The position numbers and the translations under genes were made by a program. A DNA stretch of 64,000 nt, from the NCBI GenBank assembly GCA_029339505.1, contig JAQISU010000108.1:19090501-19154500 (forward strand), read 5' to 3'. Source of the stretch: Unio delphinus. Taxonomy: Eukaryota > Mollusca > Bivalvia > Unionida > Unionidae. Every line of letters starts with the position of its first letter. The first letter of the stretch is position 1. Below are positions 1 to 13,669 of the stretch, one piece after another. Under the pieces are notes generated by a model. The model was not told the origin of the DNA and did not search any database. It saw only the letters and a list, made by a program, of their open reading frames with translations.

Positions 1-1300
1 TAATAATAATAATAATAATAATCAGGGCATCGTGTAAAGTATGTGCCAAGCCTCATGTCCCAGCAGGAATTCGTCGATTGTGCAACTCGACCAATGGTGA
101 AGACTATGAGTTTAGAAACCTGACGTGCTGATAAACATTGTAATGCTACTAGGTCTTAATACCATTTTACGGCTAAACATTGTAATGCTACTAGGTCTTA
201 ATACCATTGTACGGCTAAACATGACACCCGCATACTATTTTAATGACTCGCCCAACAAAATTGTCTGTGGGGTTGATTGGTTCCAAAGATGTCCTTTCAT
301 TTATATACGTGCCACTCTACTCTGGGCGCATTAAGCAGTGCACATGGGCCCATGTTGAGACAATATGATCTATGTAACAAAAAGTATGTCGAAACATTAT
401 TCGTCAAGTATACAGTTTGAGCAAATACATTTAGAGGATGAAGTGAAAGAATAGTACGTGACGTACGGGCGCAATACTCTACGAGGCGAGCAGATATTAG
501 CTGCGAGGTGCCAATGGTAAGCAACCAAATATCAACAAGCAACGACAAAACCGACGCCGATCTAAGTCGCTAAAAAAAACATGATATGTCACGACGTGTT
601 GTGTTGTTTTTCGGAGTTTGTCTCCATTTGTATGACGGTTAAAGACTTCTGGTGCAGTGTCTCTGCAAGGTATGTCGATTTCATTGGCATAACATACATG
701 CTTGAAAAAACTGTGATGGATCTCTTCTAACTGGTTATGAAGATGCCTCGTTTGAATTATGAACTATTAAATTCATCCTGAACCCTGCTAAAACTGTTAA
801 CATCTATCTCGTTGTCGTCCAAAATTTGCGTTAGTTTAGAAGTTACTGAAAATACTCTATCCTCTGATAAAGTGTGAATTTCATGATTTTATTCATATAT
901 TTAATCCTTAATCCTCAGCGAAAGAACTTTACTGATATTATTAAAACTCCAGATAAAGCTTCAAATAATAAAATAACTAATATTTGTAAGAGAGACAGAA
1001 ACTAAATTACTTCGCTGTCGTCCTCGTATGCATAAACAATGGGACATATCATTTTATCAATGAAACCCTCGAGTTGATATAATATTTGCAATATCGTTCT
1101 ATATGGCAAAATAGGTGTACATCATTTCTAGTACTATGTTCCCCAGTATTTTTTATATGAATTTTATTTCGATTATATTGCCTGCAATACCATTCTAGTT
1201 AATCTGTGATAGTTTATTACTTTTATCCAAGTACTTAATGTCGTTCTATGACGCACACACTGTCATTAGCACTGTACTCAATTTGTATTTTAACTATTCA
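1..1300. other. non-coding host DNA, no gene seen
   Basis: The window opens in a (TAA)n microsatellite (1-22). Positions about 133-225 carry two copies of a roughly 45-bp unit that reads 'aacattgtaatgctactagg...'. I see no convincing exon or element in the rest. The next 3' exon of the host cyclic-nucleotide-binding gene (phase 1 after 8586) could lie here or beyond the left edge, but I could not identify it. Confidence 0.4.
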
Positions 1301-1309
1301 CGATAACAA

Positions 1310-2110
1310 GGAGAAGCAAGAAATTTGATATAATACTTTGTCATCAAATTATATGTCTCTGATGTAGTGAGTAATTCAATAATTTGTCTGCCTTTTGTGT
1401 GGGCTTCGCCAGTTTTGCGGATGACAGCGGGCAAACGAACATTCAGTTTTGAATATCTAGGTTGATAGAACACTCCAGCAATGTGATTGGTTTATTAAAT
1501 TCGTTTGAAACTTGAACAGCTAAAGCTTCAAAGTGGCCATCACGCGCAAAAAGGTCGTAAATAACAATATTTCTTGAATAACAACCCATCAACCATGTTA
1601 CTTGTCCCTACAACTGAGAAACCCGTCCGTTTGCCACGTGCACAAATTAATCCTATGTTGATCTGCACATCGGTGTGTGAACCAATATCAGTATAAAACT
1701 AGATTATAAAATTGAATGATTTCACGGTCGTGATTATCCCAAACAATGGTTTATATGAGGTATCTTTCTATTTTAAAAACAAAAGCATTTCGTTCCTTCC
1801 AAAACTTGACCAACAGCATCCGGAACATCTCCTCTTACAGTAAGCAAATTTTGACCAGTAACAATTAAAGTCTGTGTACACTTCTGCTTTGCATTAAAGT
1901 CTACTCTTCAATCGGCCAAACATCTAGATGCACACTCTGCGTTATGGACCCAAGATCTCCCATGCAATCAACATTCGAAAGTTTAATTTCGACTTCCGTT
2001 GCATCAATTGGTTGTTTCCGAATATGCATGTAAGCTTGTATAACTGGTAAAATACGACCTTTGTGATTGGATAGTTTTCTTAATAGAGCATCAAACCCAA
2101 TTGTATATAA
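1310..2110 (-). pseudogene. degraded unrecognised coding sequence
   Basis: Read on the minus strand, several protein-like stretches follow one another in different frames. One of about 65 codons (roughly 2095 to 1897) ends in VWPIEE and a stop. Others contain GKRTGFSVVGTSN, DLFARDGHFEALAVQVSN, and finally VRLPAVIRKTGEAHTKG. The composition looks like real protein broken by frameshifts, so this is probably an old mobile-element or viral gene. I do not recognise the family. Confidence 0.25.
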
Positions 2111-2212
2111 TCATGTTGACTACAACTAGGATAAACCTGTGAAAAGATCAACTTCACTAATTTTATAATCCTGTTGATTATACCTGGGGTCAAACTGTAA
2201 AACCATCAACTC

Positions 2213-2433
<221 letters not shown>

Positions 2434-2779
2434 AGAAGATCTTGGTATATCATTTATGGATATGATGATAAAGTTTTATATTTAGATCTTGTTAATATGT
2501 CATTTCTATTGGTCAAGAAAGAATTTTCTTTAATGATATGTTAAAAAAGCAAGGGAAGTTGAATTTCGTATCATCAGTGATAAGGGAGTACATAAGTAGG
2601 TGCTGATACAGTAAATGAACTTTAGTAATGATTGGTTTTCGACCGCGGAATCTGGCTGTCGTTGTTTGCTGTCGATTGGAGATTACCGTCAGTATTCTAT
2701 GATCTTAGTTCAGTTAGGTTAGAAATATAATCTGGAGAAAGACCAATTAATGACTTGTATGTCATGATTCATTTTTTTT

Positions 2780-3600
2780 AAACTACGTTTTTGTACAGGT
2801 AACTATTGCACACGTGAAAACAACGCATTCGAAAAAGTCATAGCAAGAAGTTTCAGTAATATTCGGACTGCCCTTTGCTGGAGTTTATCAATTCTGGTCA
2901 GATTATAATTGGATATCTTTTCCCATATGGTATAGCAGTAATCGATCAGTGGAAGCATATACCCGAAAAATAAAGTTCATGTGATTACGGAGGTAGAAAT
3001 TTTGAAAGCAATTTTAATTTTAACATGGTTATCCTTTGGACTACCATTGCACATAGGTGATCGAAATGTGCATCATGCAATCATTGATGTAGATTCCAAG
3101 AAGTTTTTTTAAAAATACTTTTGACAATATATCCGTCTAAGCCATTTTTACGTAGAAGTAAATCCATGGTAGTAAAGAGACGCTGCCTTGCTCCGATTGT
3201 CATACATTTCGTTTAGAGATGTCATTTTGTTTTGATGACACCAATTTGATATAATGTTAAGGTCGATTTGAAGTTTATTTTAATGGAGTCTAGAGATTTA
3301 AAATATAAATGCAATGCAGAATTGTCAGCAAAATGATCTGTGTTAGAGTGCGCCGGATACAAGGATATGTCATTGATAAATAGCAGAAAAGAAGAGGCCG
3401 TAATACAGATCCTTGATGAACACCACTTAAGATCTGACTTGGTTCGGAGATATGTATACCCGTGAAAACAACCTGGTGTCTGTTAGTGAGATAAAAAGTG
3501 CATGCATGCTGATGATAAAGCATCGAAAAAGTTTTGAAGGCTTTGAGTATTTTATTTTTGATCACTCGTAAAGATTTACTAGAGCAGGAATCAAATGAAT
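2780..3600 (-). pseudogene. non-LTR retrotransposon (LINE) reverse transcriptase remnant
   Basis: On the minus strand 3290-3565 encodes a reverse-transcriptase stretch with the LINE signature SGVHQGSVLRPLLF preceded by YLTNRHQVV. Further along, about 2850-2950 on the minus strand reads IDKLQQRAVRIL, the typical C-terminal RT segment of CR1/jockey-type LINEs. The catalytic FADD-type motif is not preserved and the frames are interrupted, so this is a dead fragment. The clade cannot be fixed from this much sequence. Confidence 0.6.
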
Positions 3601-5018
3601 AGAGGTCAGTGTTTTAATCTAAGTTCTGACGTACTGGCAAAGATTATGACCTCAGTTGTAGGCGAAATTAGTAAACTTAGTGGTAAGCTTGCGGTAGTAT
3701 AGAGGATGCCATCGCTGACATTGATGATATGCCAACAAGAAAAAGATGTCATACAAGAAGCCGGTGAAATCTTGAACAAGGTTGCCATACTATATGCTAG
3801 AACTTTAAGGTATCGAAGGTCCGTTTTCAACAAAACCGAGACCGTGTTTAATAATATTATGAACTCACATTTTTTGAGCCTAGCAGCTATCGTTACTCTG
3901 TTCGAGTACTTAACGCAATTCGCCATTTGCTGAAATAAATATATGGGTCATTTCTCAGCGTAATACGTATCGGTAGAGAGCAAAGGGTTTCGTGGGTTGA
4001 TCCCGATTGCTATGATGATGACATATGACTCAAAGAAAGAGAAACACCTTATTCATTTAGAAAAAAAAGCACGCATATGGTCTTGTATTAATGATGACTA
4101 AACTTCAGGTATCGTCTAAGATATGGAGTAATCAACAAATCTTTGTAATTTCATTGCTACCGAGAGTCTAGCAACAATCATGGTCCTTTTCCTGTACATT
4201 GGAGTGGCAGTTATAAAGCTTATGCGACAGATAATTACAATCACAGTTCGTAGATCGAATACATCTAGGGTTGACGAATCAATATGGTAAATATCGACGA
4301 GCTATTTTTTTTTTATAATCCGCTTGCAGCAAAAGCTCTAAAACTACAACGGAAGATAATGTGAGACTGGTGTACCAAACCTTTATTTCTAGGTTCAGGT
4401 GAAAGTAGTTCAATACAAACATATTCGACGCGGCATAGTGACGTGGAATATTTACCAGTAATAAAAATATGAAATGAAACGAAAACCTTTTCCCTGAAAC
4501 AAAAAGAGGCGCGTCGAATGAACCTTTTACTCGGGCGCATAGAAACACGCTGTAGTCACAACTATTTATACCCTGTTCTTGTTTGTAGATATACCATCGT
4601 TTGTATATACGTCCCCAATGTGCGCCTTGTACCAAATCTGCGCAGAACGTTTGTTCGCCTTTCGTACATGTAGTATTGATATGCTGTTGTATGTACGGCC
4701 GCAGTGGCGGTGCGTGCGGGGGGGGAGGGCCAAAGGAACTGCCTCCTGGCGCCAGGAGAAGGTGAAAGGTCACCGTCGGGAGCATTGTTAGCTGAAATGT
4801 ATAGTTGTTTTACCTCACATTACTGTAGCGAGGAGATTCTTGATAAAACGTACGTTTGCGATTGGTGGAGTCATAGAAGTAAGGTTACCCACTGACATAA
4901 ACATTGCTTTCTGCGACAAAAGTATGGACGCCAGTAGAGATATTATAGAACATTGCCTAATTGAACCAAAAAACTGTCAAACTGTAAACTAGTGAAACAA
5001 GCTATCTTAAGTACTGTA
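3600..5018. other. intergenic or intronic host DNA, no gene seen
   Basis: Short open frames occur (for example around 3606-3933 and 4279-4895), but none shows family motifs, splice structure or protein-like composition. A G-rich run lies near 4719. Confidence 0.4.
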
Positions 5019-6385
5019 ATACAATATTATATCAGGACTTATCGCTAAGGAATCAAAGACGTATCGCTAAATAATCAAGCACTTTAACGCGATGAAATCA
5101 ACTTACTCGTCATTCTTGGCGATTTCAATGCAAGAGTAGGCTGTCATGAAGTTGCCTGGACTTGAGTGCTAGCAAAGCGCGGATTAGGTCATTGTAACTT
5201 CAACTGTCTCCTTTTGCTCCAGCCCTGCGCCGAGCATGAACTGCTATCACCAATACAGTCTTCCTTCTCCATACCCGTAACTTGACATCACGCTCGAAGC
5301 ACTAAAACCTCATCGACTACATCATTTTCAGGATGTACTTGTGACGATGTCCTTGTGTGGTGATGACTGCTGCACAGACCACCACCTCATCCTCACCAAG
5401 CATCAGGTACCGTACAGATGGAAAACTATTCAATCCCAGGAGGTATCAAGTGAAAACCAAGGTCATAACAGACATCATCAGGGATTTCTTAGTTGCTGAT
5501 GACTATTTGCCCTCAATGCTGGCTCAGACGCCGATCTGCAATGCAACGTTGACAAGTTCTCCAGCTCTGGGAAAGCCTAACATGTCCTTCAACGGTCTAA
5601 AACTCAACGTAGTGAACCGCTTCAGATACCTTGGCTGCACACTGTCATTGAGTGTCACTATTGACGACGAGGTGAACCTTCGTATTGCCAGAGCCAGCTC
5701 AACTTTCGGCAGATTGTATGCCTATGTCTGGAATATAAAAGGCATCAGCATCCAGACCAAACTAAAAAAAACATATATGACAGTTGTGCTCCTCACACTA
5801 CGTTACACATGTGAAACGTGGATGGTGTACCAACGCCATGACAGGAAGCTGAACCACTTTCACACCACAAGTCTCAGAACACCCTCAACATCAAGTGGCA
5901 GGGCAAGGTTTCAGACAATGAGATACACACCTAAGCAAGTTTCACCAATATCCACACAATCCTGATGCAGTGCCAGATACGCTGAGTAGGATATGTTGTT
6001 CACATGCCAAACCACCGGCTACCTAAGGAACTCTTCTATGGCGAGCAACAGCAAGGACAGCGATGCCATGGAGGTCAGAAGAAACGCTTGAAAGACATCA
6101 TGAAAGCTGTATTATTAGCGTTCAACATAAACACAGCTGAAGAGGCAAGCCTCCTGGAGATGTCCCATTCATCCCTTGTCCCTTACGCAAACGAATATTA
6201 CGTGCAAGGGTTGACATCATCTTCCACCTGCGCACACACAGAAAAGAACCAGCCCCTTCTACTCTTGGATGACTAGAGAGGTCCTCGTCGAATCGACAAA
6301 CCAACAACAACTAATAAAATATTATATCAGGACTTATCGCTAAGGTATCAAAGACGTATCGCTAAAGACTCACGGACGTTACGCT
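5019..6385 (+). pseudogene. internally deleted LINE with endonuclease and RT fragments
   Basis: Positions about 5090-5140 encode the apurinic-type endonuclease motif LLVILGDFNARVG. From about 5400 to 5965 an open stretch carries the RT C-terminal pattern (FRYLGCTLS, then RIARASSTFGRL, then CETWMVYQRH). The central RT domain is missing, so endonuclease and C-terminal parts are nearly adjacent. The remnant is bracketed by direct repeats of about 55 bp (about 5023-5077 and 6318-6372, 'atattatatcaggacttatc'). It is non-functional. Confidence 0.6.
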
Positions 6386-6389
6386 AAAG

Positions 6390-8585
6390 AATCAATCAAC
6401 CAATAAATCTTTAAGTATATAATTTCTTTTCAAATTGTTCTTTTTTGCTTTATTGATTTTAATATCCATTAATTCTTTCCCTCCTGTGTTCTTTCATTTT
6501 AAAGGAATGGTTCAAGTTAGAGCTACAAGAAAGAAAACGTACAAGCAGTATTATGCCTACTTTGTTCTAGTTAAAATTTATTGCACCTGAAACTGAATGT
6601 CCTCCTCCTAAACAACAGAAATCTCGAGATGATGATGACGACTAGTATGACGATAATGATAATCATAATTACGATAATGATGATTGTAGCAATTTTATCT
6701 TATTCTTCTGCTGCTGTTTCTAGTACAGCAGACACTTATGCTGATGTTGTTGCTACCACGACAGATACCCTCTATTTCTGTATGTCTGTCTCAAAAGAAC
6801 TCGATGCTTTGATGCACCGAGTTTCATTCTGACGTTTAACTGATAACGAAATTATATTATTCGTGATGTCGGGACGGAAATTAGTTACTCGACAAATGCA
6901 GTCACTGACTACATACCTCGTTTCCCTAACCCTTTCAAATGGTGAATAATTCACACAATCAGAATGCAATACAGTGAAGCTTCACACATGACAAGGGTTA
7001 CACTAAGATGATTCGCAATGTAGGGATCCGCTAGTGACATCGCGCACTCCAGTTACGGACACTGACATGATTATAATTGATTTAGATTTTGACATTTTAC
7101 ATTGAAACATATTAATCTAGATAAGCATTCACCGAATTGAGTTGATAGTTTTATGTGCTGCCTAAATTAGTATCGTTAATCGGTATATTTCAAACCTTGC
7201 TTTAGAAATCTTATGTTTACTTTGAAGGACTTAGTTTGCCTTTCTTTCGACGAAATTAAACGAAAATCTGTCAACTACACTTTATAAAGCAATGTGTTTA
7301 CTTTGAGTGCAATTTGCTTGCAGATCCTTTCATGATGTAACTGAACTGACCATTCTAGTGCTTAAAAAAAATTGATTCAATCCAACATAAACATTCCCGG
7401 TTTTAAAAAAAAATTGTAATCCCACAAAGTCTAATGTGGAGACTACCTTTTTCTTTAAAACCAACCCTGTCAAAAATATTAAATTTTAGAGTAGAACCTT
7501 CAGTAATGTTGACGTACGGGAGACAAACTCCTCTGTGTTTATCTTGTTTCCCTTCAGCAACATAACGATCACTTGCCCTTGAGACGGAAATGTTCGCGAT
7601 GATTGCATATATATTTACGCTATTCATGTGACGTGACACGTCATTAAAGCCGGTCATAATTTAGGGTGATATCCTCCTATCCGAAACATTGTAACTTCTC
7701 TTTTCAAGTTTAGCTCTTACGAAAACGTTCTTAAACTTAATTTGTGCGGAGTATTCCATAAGATTTACCAAGAAGATTTTAGTATGATGCAATTTGCCTG
7801 AAGTATTTTTGCACATTGAGATTAGTTCCCCGTAAATTTTCTGAAGATTGTCTCCATTGTACGTTGTAAAGCTCATTAAAAGTATATCCAAGCAAACTAA
7901 TTTCCACATGTAGCTGTAAATAATGATTATACATGCCTAAAACATTTTAACCACAGAGTATGTCTCCTCTGGGATGTTCCGGATCATTTCAGTCTCCAAT
8001 TTTGGCACACAAAAAAAAACACGAAATGTTGACTGATAGGCATTATTATGGCATAAGAATTTTACAGTAACCGTGGCTTATTGCGAATTCCTTGTAAAAT
8101 CAGGTGAAATCACGAGCTGGCACTTCTGCAGAACGGTGCTAAGTTTAATTTCGTACATTGACAATTCGAGGAAAGAAGGTATATGTTTGATTTCCTAGGT
8201 GATGTTTCCGTTCGTGAAACTTGTGTTCCGATTGCTGCCGGTGCACTTGTACAACACAAGTTAGGGCTGCGTGCACGTAACACACTAGTACTAATCGTAA
8301 TACGAATTTCATGAGACTATCCGGTATTATGTTATATTGACACCCTAAATATTATAAATCAAAATTCTGCGATCGAGAAAAAAAATCCAAAAACTAAACA
8401 ACGTTCGTCTTAACATTCTGTAAGTGACTTTGACACTAAGAATTTCAGGACATTAACCGTTTCTAATTTTCTCTTCTCTTCATAGCTGAATTATACAGGT
8501 TAGATGTGTTGTTCCATTTTCTAATTTAATAAGAATCAAGAATAACCAAATACTAGATTCCTGATATTATCAAAGTGAGACTTAC
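6390..8585. other. presumed 3' intron of the host gene, no exon seen
   Basis: This is AT-rich sequence downstream, on the minus strand, of the last exon I can identify. There is a GAT/ATG-rich simple stretch near 6628-6690. The open frames at 7403-7909 (minus) have no recognisable domain and no match to a cyclic-nucleotide-binding fold. Confidence 0.35.
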
Positions 8586-8659
8586 CATGACCAGTTAAGA
8601 TGAAGTAGAAATTCTCTGCAGACTGTCCCTGCCTGATGATGATTTTTTTGGGAGGAACT
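8586..8659 (-). CDS. host CNBD2-like gene, exon 6 (start of cNMP-binding fold)
   Basis: This 74-bp exon has an acceptor ending CCACAG above 8659 and a donor GTAAGT below 8586. It enters in phase 2 and leaves in phase 1. It encodes VPPKKIIIRQGQSAENFYFI followed by LTGH. The pattern of a basic strand, then R-Q-G, then an aromatic F-Y-F-I-L-T-G strand is the beginning of a cyclic-nucleotide-binding beta barrel. It joins exon 5 across the split Ile codon. The rest of the domain, including the phosphate-binding cassette, must be further 3' and is not visible. The gene name rests on motif memory, not on a search. Confidence 0.7.
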
Positions 8660-11600
8660 CTGTGGACGAAAACAATTCAAAGTTATTTCAACCGATATAC
8701 ATGGGTTTAGATCCTTTTGAACATACACTGCGAAATTAAATCTGAATAGATAATTTACTGGTTATTAAAGCAAGGCTAAATATAATAAAGAACACAGTCT
8801 CACGAAGGGTAAAATAAAAATGACCAATTCTTCAGAATTTTGAAAGTATTTTTTTTTTAAAAAGTCTCCATGTTAGCTTTACCCAATAAAGGTTCTCAAA
8901 ATAGTCATGATTTAATATTGAATTATGAAACGAGTTAAATAAATCTCCAGCTTTTCAAAACGTTTCATAAATACACTATTAAATCATTACCGGTTTGAAA
9001 TTATATTTACCACAGTTTTTATTTCTTGTAGAGTGGAAAGAAAGAATGAAAACCATGTTTGTGGCATTTTAGACTGTACCAATTCTTTCCTTTAAGAAAT
9101 AGTTCCGATCGTGTCCAGCATCCAAAACTTTGCTAACTAATTACATTTCGATGAATAGGTTTTTATGATTAACAATTAAAGCAGGATATGCCCTTCTGAG
9201 CATAAAATGTATCACCAACAGGATAATTGTTCAATTGGACCAATGGTGGAAATTCCTGTTTTATTACAGAATTCACATGTGTATGTAAGATGTAAGGAGT
9301 AACTTTAGCGCAATATGTACTAATATGCATGCGCCTGTTTAGACTGTTTCTATCGACACGTTTCCACCATTGGCATCTGCCACACCTGCAGTATTGTGAC
9401 TTGGCTATATATAAAAAACGCAATCGACGTGAAGTATATTTTGCTAAACGGAATATTACTGGATGCAGAAACTGCGCTCGATGTAGAAAAGGGTCTTCCC
9501 GAGAACTAAAATGCATCGGTGCTGATTTGCCTTCATTTGACTATAGTTATTAACTAAATGGATGTTTCTGTAAGGTTTATCTTCATTAACTGATCTGGAT
9601 AACTGCTGCGGTTCGTTAACTTTCGATAATTTTGTAAGACCATTATTTGTCAAAATTCTCTTTCAAAATTAAAGATAAGTTTATCTACTTTTAAACCTAA
9701 ACGATGGCATTTAAACTACGCCTCTTATGGTAGTGAGGTGCGAGTAAAAGGTATTGATTTCCGCAAAATTCCATCAACTGACCATTGCTCGTAATTGAAT
9801 TTGTAACGACCTCTGTAGGATACAATCGCCTGATTCCGACAGACAATCGTTTTAAACTATGTCCAATGGTCAACCAATTTAAACTATGTCCAATGGTCAA
9901 TCAATTTAAACTATGTCCAATGGTCAATCAATTTAAAACTGGGCATACAGTTTAGTTTTTATGGTAGTAGTAAAATACCAAACCACCAACAGGTCCAGAA
10001 GGCGGAGCAAGGAAACTTTCCATGGTCACAGCCAATCAGATTTAAGTGCTTATTTGGACCAATCATATTCACACAAAGTACTGTACTATATTCTCATGTT
10101 GACATATGAAAATATTAAACTGAAAACGCCATGTAAAGTTTGTCAACTATGTGATAGATATAAAGCAACTGTAATCTGGACCAAGTTTTCCATTCGTTTC
10201 TTTTAAGCACTGTAAATATCATACAATGTGTGTCATGTTCAGTTGTTTGGACAGATTGGGCACGTCGGAGATCAACGTTTTCGAACCTTACAAACCGTAT
10301 ATGAGTGCTGTAAAGGCAAGTCCCATAATAAAAAACATCAAACATTTATTCAATCATCAGATCATGACATTTTCATGTCCGAGTCGAGCTGACGTCTAGA
10401 AATAGAACGAAACATTTATTGATTATCAATTCTTATGCCCTATTTTGTTTGTAGCAATTTGAAAGAATATTAGTTTTCAAATTCATTTTGGACTATTGAT
10501 CGCGAATATACGTTTTATCATCCATGCTTTTATTTATTTGTGAATCAATGAACAATTGATACTCTGCTGGCATCTTTTTAGAATAAATGACTCAAGCGTA
10601 ATTAAAGTGAGTAAATATTTGCCACCGAATCCTCTTTATTTTATATTTGTCGACGTTTTTAATATCAATTTCCGTACAGGCTTGTTTTATGTATTGTTTG
10701 GCATTTAAAGAGTTGTTCATTATATTTGTATAGTTATCTTTAGCGTAAACTTTGATTGCGTGTTAAGTCCTTCCGTTATATAGAAAACTAAGCACGCTGC
10801 CGAAAGGTTGACTGGTTCTTAAATTTCTCTCTCTAACGGCTAGAACTGATTATCTTTAGTTATCTAAGCAGCACCATTAGCATATACCATTTTCTTTAAA
10901 GATTAATATTTTGAATTATGCACTTCTGAAAAGGAAACAAAATTTCAAACTGCAGATTCTTTGAAAATGAGTTGGTTACACGATTATACAAGTTATATTT
11001 TGTTTGACATGTGCGATATTTTTCTGTCAACCTTACTCTAAAACTAGAAGTACACGTTGTTTTTTTTGTGTTTAACAAATTTTTTGTAGAAATTTGTATA
11101 GAACTAATGTTTAAGTTATTGATCTTCTAATAATAACTTCTATACGCATTTTTGTATTAATATCGTTTGCACTTGCGCTTAAACTCTTTCCGAATACTTG
11201 GGAAACCAAATATGTTTTTCATTGTTGTACAGACAAAATATTGCACTCGAATTCTCAACTAGAATTTTAATTGATATGTGTTTTTTATCCATCATTATAC
11301 ATAACTCAAACACTGCAAATATGTGGCACAACATAACAGCTGCGCGGAAGAAGAAAACCATATTTGCTTATATTTTTTTGCTAAAAAGGCGACAGCTTAA
11401 ATACTTTAAAAACATCACCACTTACATTGATCTGCAAAATAAGGGAAATAAATATAATTACTGACTCAATGAGGCAGCATAAGTGGAAATAAATTTATGC
11501 AAAATGTATAAAACTTTAAATCAGGAATAACTATAGGACCCTAACCCTAAGCTTGGACACGATACAGAATGGGTTAGTAAGATTGAAAACGATACGTTGC

Positions 11601-12463
11601 ACTGTCCACGATTACGTAAGTCAAGGGAAAAAAGAAACGAATAGAAGCCATGTATACGTTAGACAACGTGGCTATAGTAAAAAGGTTCAATAAACCAGAT
11701 TTGTTGGGTGCAAAAAGTTGCACGTGGACGTTGAAAGCTTTGTTCACGAAGAAAGGACCCTTATTGGTGTCATAAATCTCACCACTTTGACAAACGGACC
11801 GGTGCGTTGTTTGCAATGTTGATCAGAACAAGGAATGATCGACTTCTAGTCGGAATTTTGAGAGGGTGTGGTCATGATTTTAATCCGAATTTAACTTAAT
11901 ACTTCGAAACTAGGAAATCAGTCATTGCCCAAACATAGTGCTGGAAGGATAAAGTAATACTCGAGGAAGCCACTCGTAATTTGGTGGGATAACCTATAAA
12001 ATTCTAAGAAAGACAAAGCTTCGTAAAGGTTAGTAGGTTCTTTGCTAGATTGTCACAAAATATCACGGCATTGTAATTCGAATTATGTGCAGTATGTATA
12101 CTTCATTACTAGAATCGTTTGTACGAAAAATTACCTTGGTAGTGTTTCATTTTACATGCATGAGAAATGAGCCATGCTTATGTAAACAAGTATGTAGATT
12201 GGTAGCTCATGGTCAAAGTATATATTGTAATTTGCTATTTGGTTCCTTCAAAGTAAACTAGTGCATTTATTTATTTATGTGATGTTCTAGATTTTGCAAC
12301 CGTTAAATTGATTGTAACTTTGGGAAATGTCTGAAATTAGTTAATATGGATGTAAGGTTATATCAGACCAATGATATTTAAATATTTGTGTACACTTTGT
12401 AGGTATATAATGTATATAAATATGCCTGATTATTGTGATGTAGTTCAGTATAATGAGTTGAGG

Positions 12464-12530
<67 letters not shown>

Positions 12531-13313
12531 CACGAATGCGTGACTGGAAAATGTAATAGTCTTTATCTGATAATTGATTTTTGGTTAGTGTGGGACCAAA
12601 TGGCTAATTAAATATGCTAACGCATTAAGCTTTCAGGGGGACCGACTTCCAGTATAGTTAGTCCCGAGTGTCTAAGATTGACGGAAGTGAGACTAGCGAA
12701 ACAGTCAGAGTCGACAAAGTAGTCAGGAGAGAGTCAAAAAGGAGGAGGAGGACAATGAATCGAGGGGGAGACATTGAAGAAGGTTGAAGATTAAAGAGAA
12801 GTCGAGAGTAGAATGAACTGGGAGCAAGTCGGGAGGAAGAGAAGAAGGAATCGGAAGAATATGATAGAATACACAAATGAGTAGAAAACAAGGACAGGTC
12901 GAAAGCTATCTCACACTACATATCAAGTGATATACTGTTACATGCTAGAAAGGCAGAGAAACGAGTGACTGAGTGCGATTTCTATAATAATTTAAATAAA
13001 ATATTGGGAGCACCCAACCTCAATAATAACAACACCGCCACACAGTGGATGGCACAGAAAGACGAGTAATGTCAAGCACATAGCACAAGTTCAAAGTTCA
13101 CAACATTAACAAATTATTTTTTCTGCCTAATAATACTCGTATTCTATTAATAACTATTTCTTTTCATGTGTTTTATTAAGCTATAAACTCCTGCGCACGA
13201 TTTTCATGACTGAACTAACGATATATTAGGCAATGCATACGAGTTATTTCCTAAAGATCTCAAGATAAATAATCTTTACCATACATGATATAGTACTTTG
13301 ACCGTACACTTAC
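8660..13313. other. host gene intron 5
   Basis: This intron of about 4.65 kb lies between exons 5 and 6. It contains three direct copies of a unit of about 30 bp ('aaactatgtccaatggtcaa', about 9850-9945), an (AT)n run (about 12468-12529), and a strongly purine-rich plus strand (about 12690-12860). No exon or mobile-element gene was recognised. Confidence 0.6.
12468..12529. repeat. (AT)n microsatellite
   Basis: A pure dinucleotide run of about 60 bp inside the host intron. Confidence 0.95.
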
Positions 13314-13402
13314 ATTTCATACCAGGCAACCTTGGCCAGTTTTTCCTGCATGTGTAGCGGGTACTCTGCAAATGATTTCAAACACTGAAGCCCGAACATT
13401 AC
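13314..13402 (-). CDS. host CNBD2-like gene, exon 5
   Basis: An 89-bp exon enters in phase 0 and leaves in phase 2. The acceptor is TATTATTGCAG and the donor GTAAGT. It encodes LKSFAEYPLHMQEKLAKVAW preceded by VMFGLQC and followed by YE. This is the helical lead-in (S-F-x-E-Y-P...V-A-W-Y-E) that precedes cyclic-nucleotide-binding folds in CNBD2-type proteins. Phase and sequence continue from exon 4 (30566-30640), although 17.2 kb including element 1 now separates them. The acceptor tract upstream is built of a (TTA)n/(TTC)n microsatellite instead of an ordinary polypyrimidine tract. Confidence 0.7.
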
Positions 13403-13405
13403 CTG

Positions 13406-13406
13406 C

Positions 13407-13459
<53 letters not shown>

Positions 13460-13518
13460 TAATAATAATAATAATAATAATAAGAAGAAGAAGAAGAAGA
13501 AGAAGATGATGATGATGA
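13406..13518. repeat. (AAT)n-(GAA)n-(GAT)n compound microsatellite at a splice acceptor
   Basis: Trinucleotide repeats begin four bases from the exon 5 acceptor. On the transcribed (minus) strand they read (ATC)n(TTC)n(TTA)n and so serve as the pyrimidine-rich 3' end of the intron. Confidence 0.9.
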
Positions 13519-13664
13519 ATATCAAGATTAATTTAAAATACGAGAAGGAAAAAAACAATGAGAATGACTCGTTGAAGTGGATTTTTTTCGTCGTTACTTT
13601 TAATTTCTTAACCTTTAATCTTATTTTTTCATCAAGATTTGAATTCAAAATAATAAATTCCTCG

Positions 13665-13669
13665 TGTTT
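13665..13669. repeat. target site duplication, left copy, element 1
   Basis: TGTTT directly precedes the left inverted repeat and recurs at 30317-30321 directly after the right one. If the first A of the repeat is counted the match is 6 bp (TGTTTA), the length usual for Polintons. Confidence 0.85.

Noticed and set aside
4279..4895. Overlapping open frames with proline- and glycine-rich stretches
   Set aside because: No protein family signal, no splice logic, and different frames are equally open over the same GC-richer patch.
11539..11551. Telomere-like CCCTAACCCTAA
   Set aside because: Only two units, within an intron; not a telomeric array.
12658..12891. Serine/leucine-rich minus-strand frame
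   Set aside because: A product of the purine-rich plus strand; low complexity and no domain.
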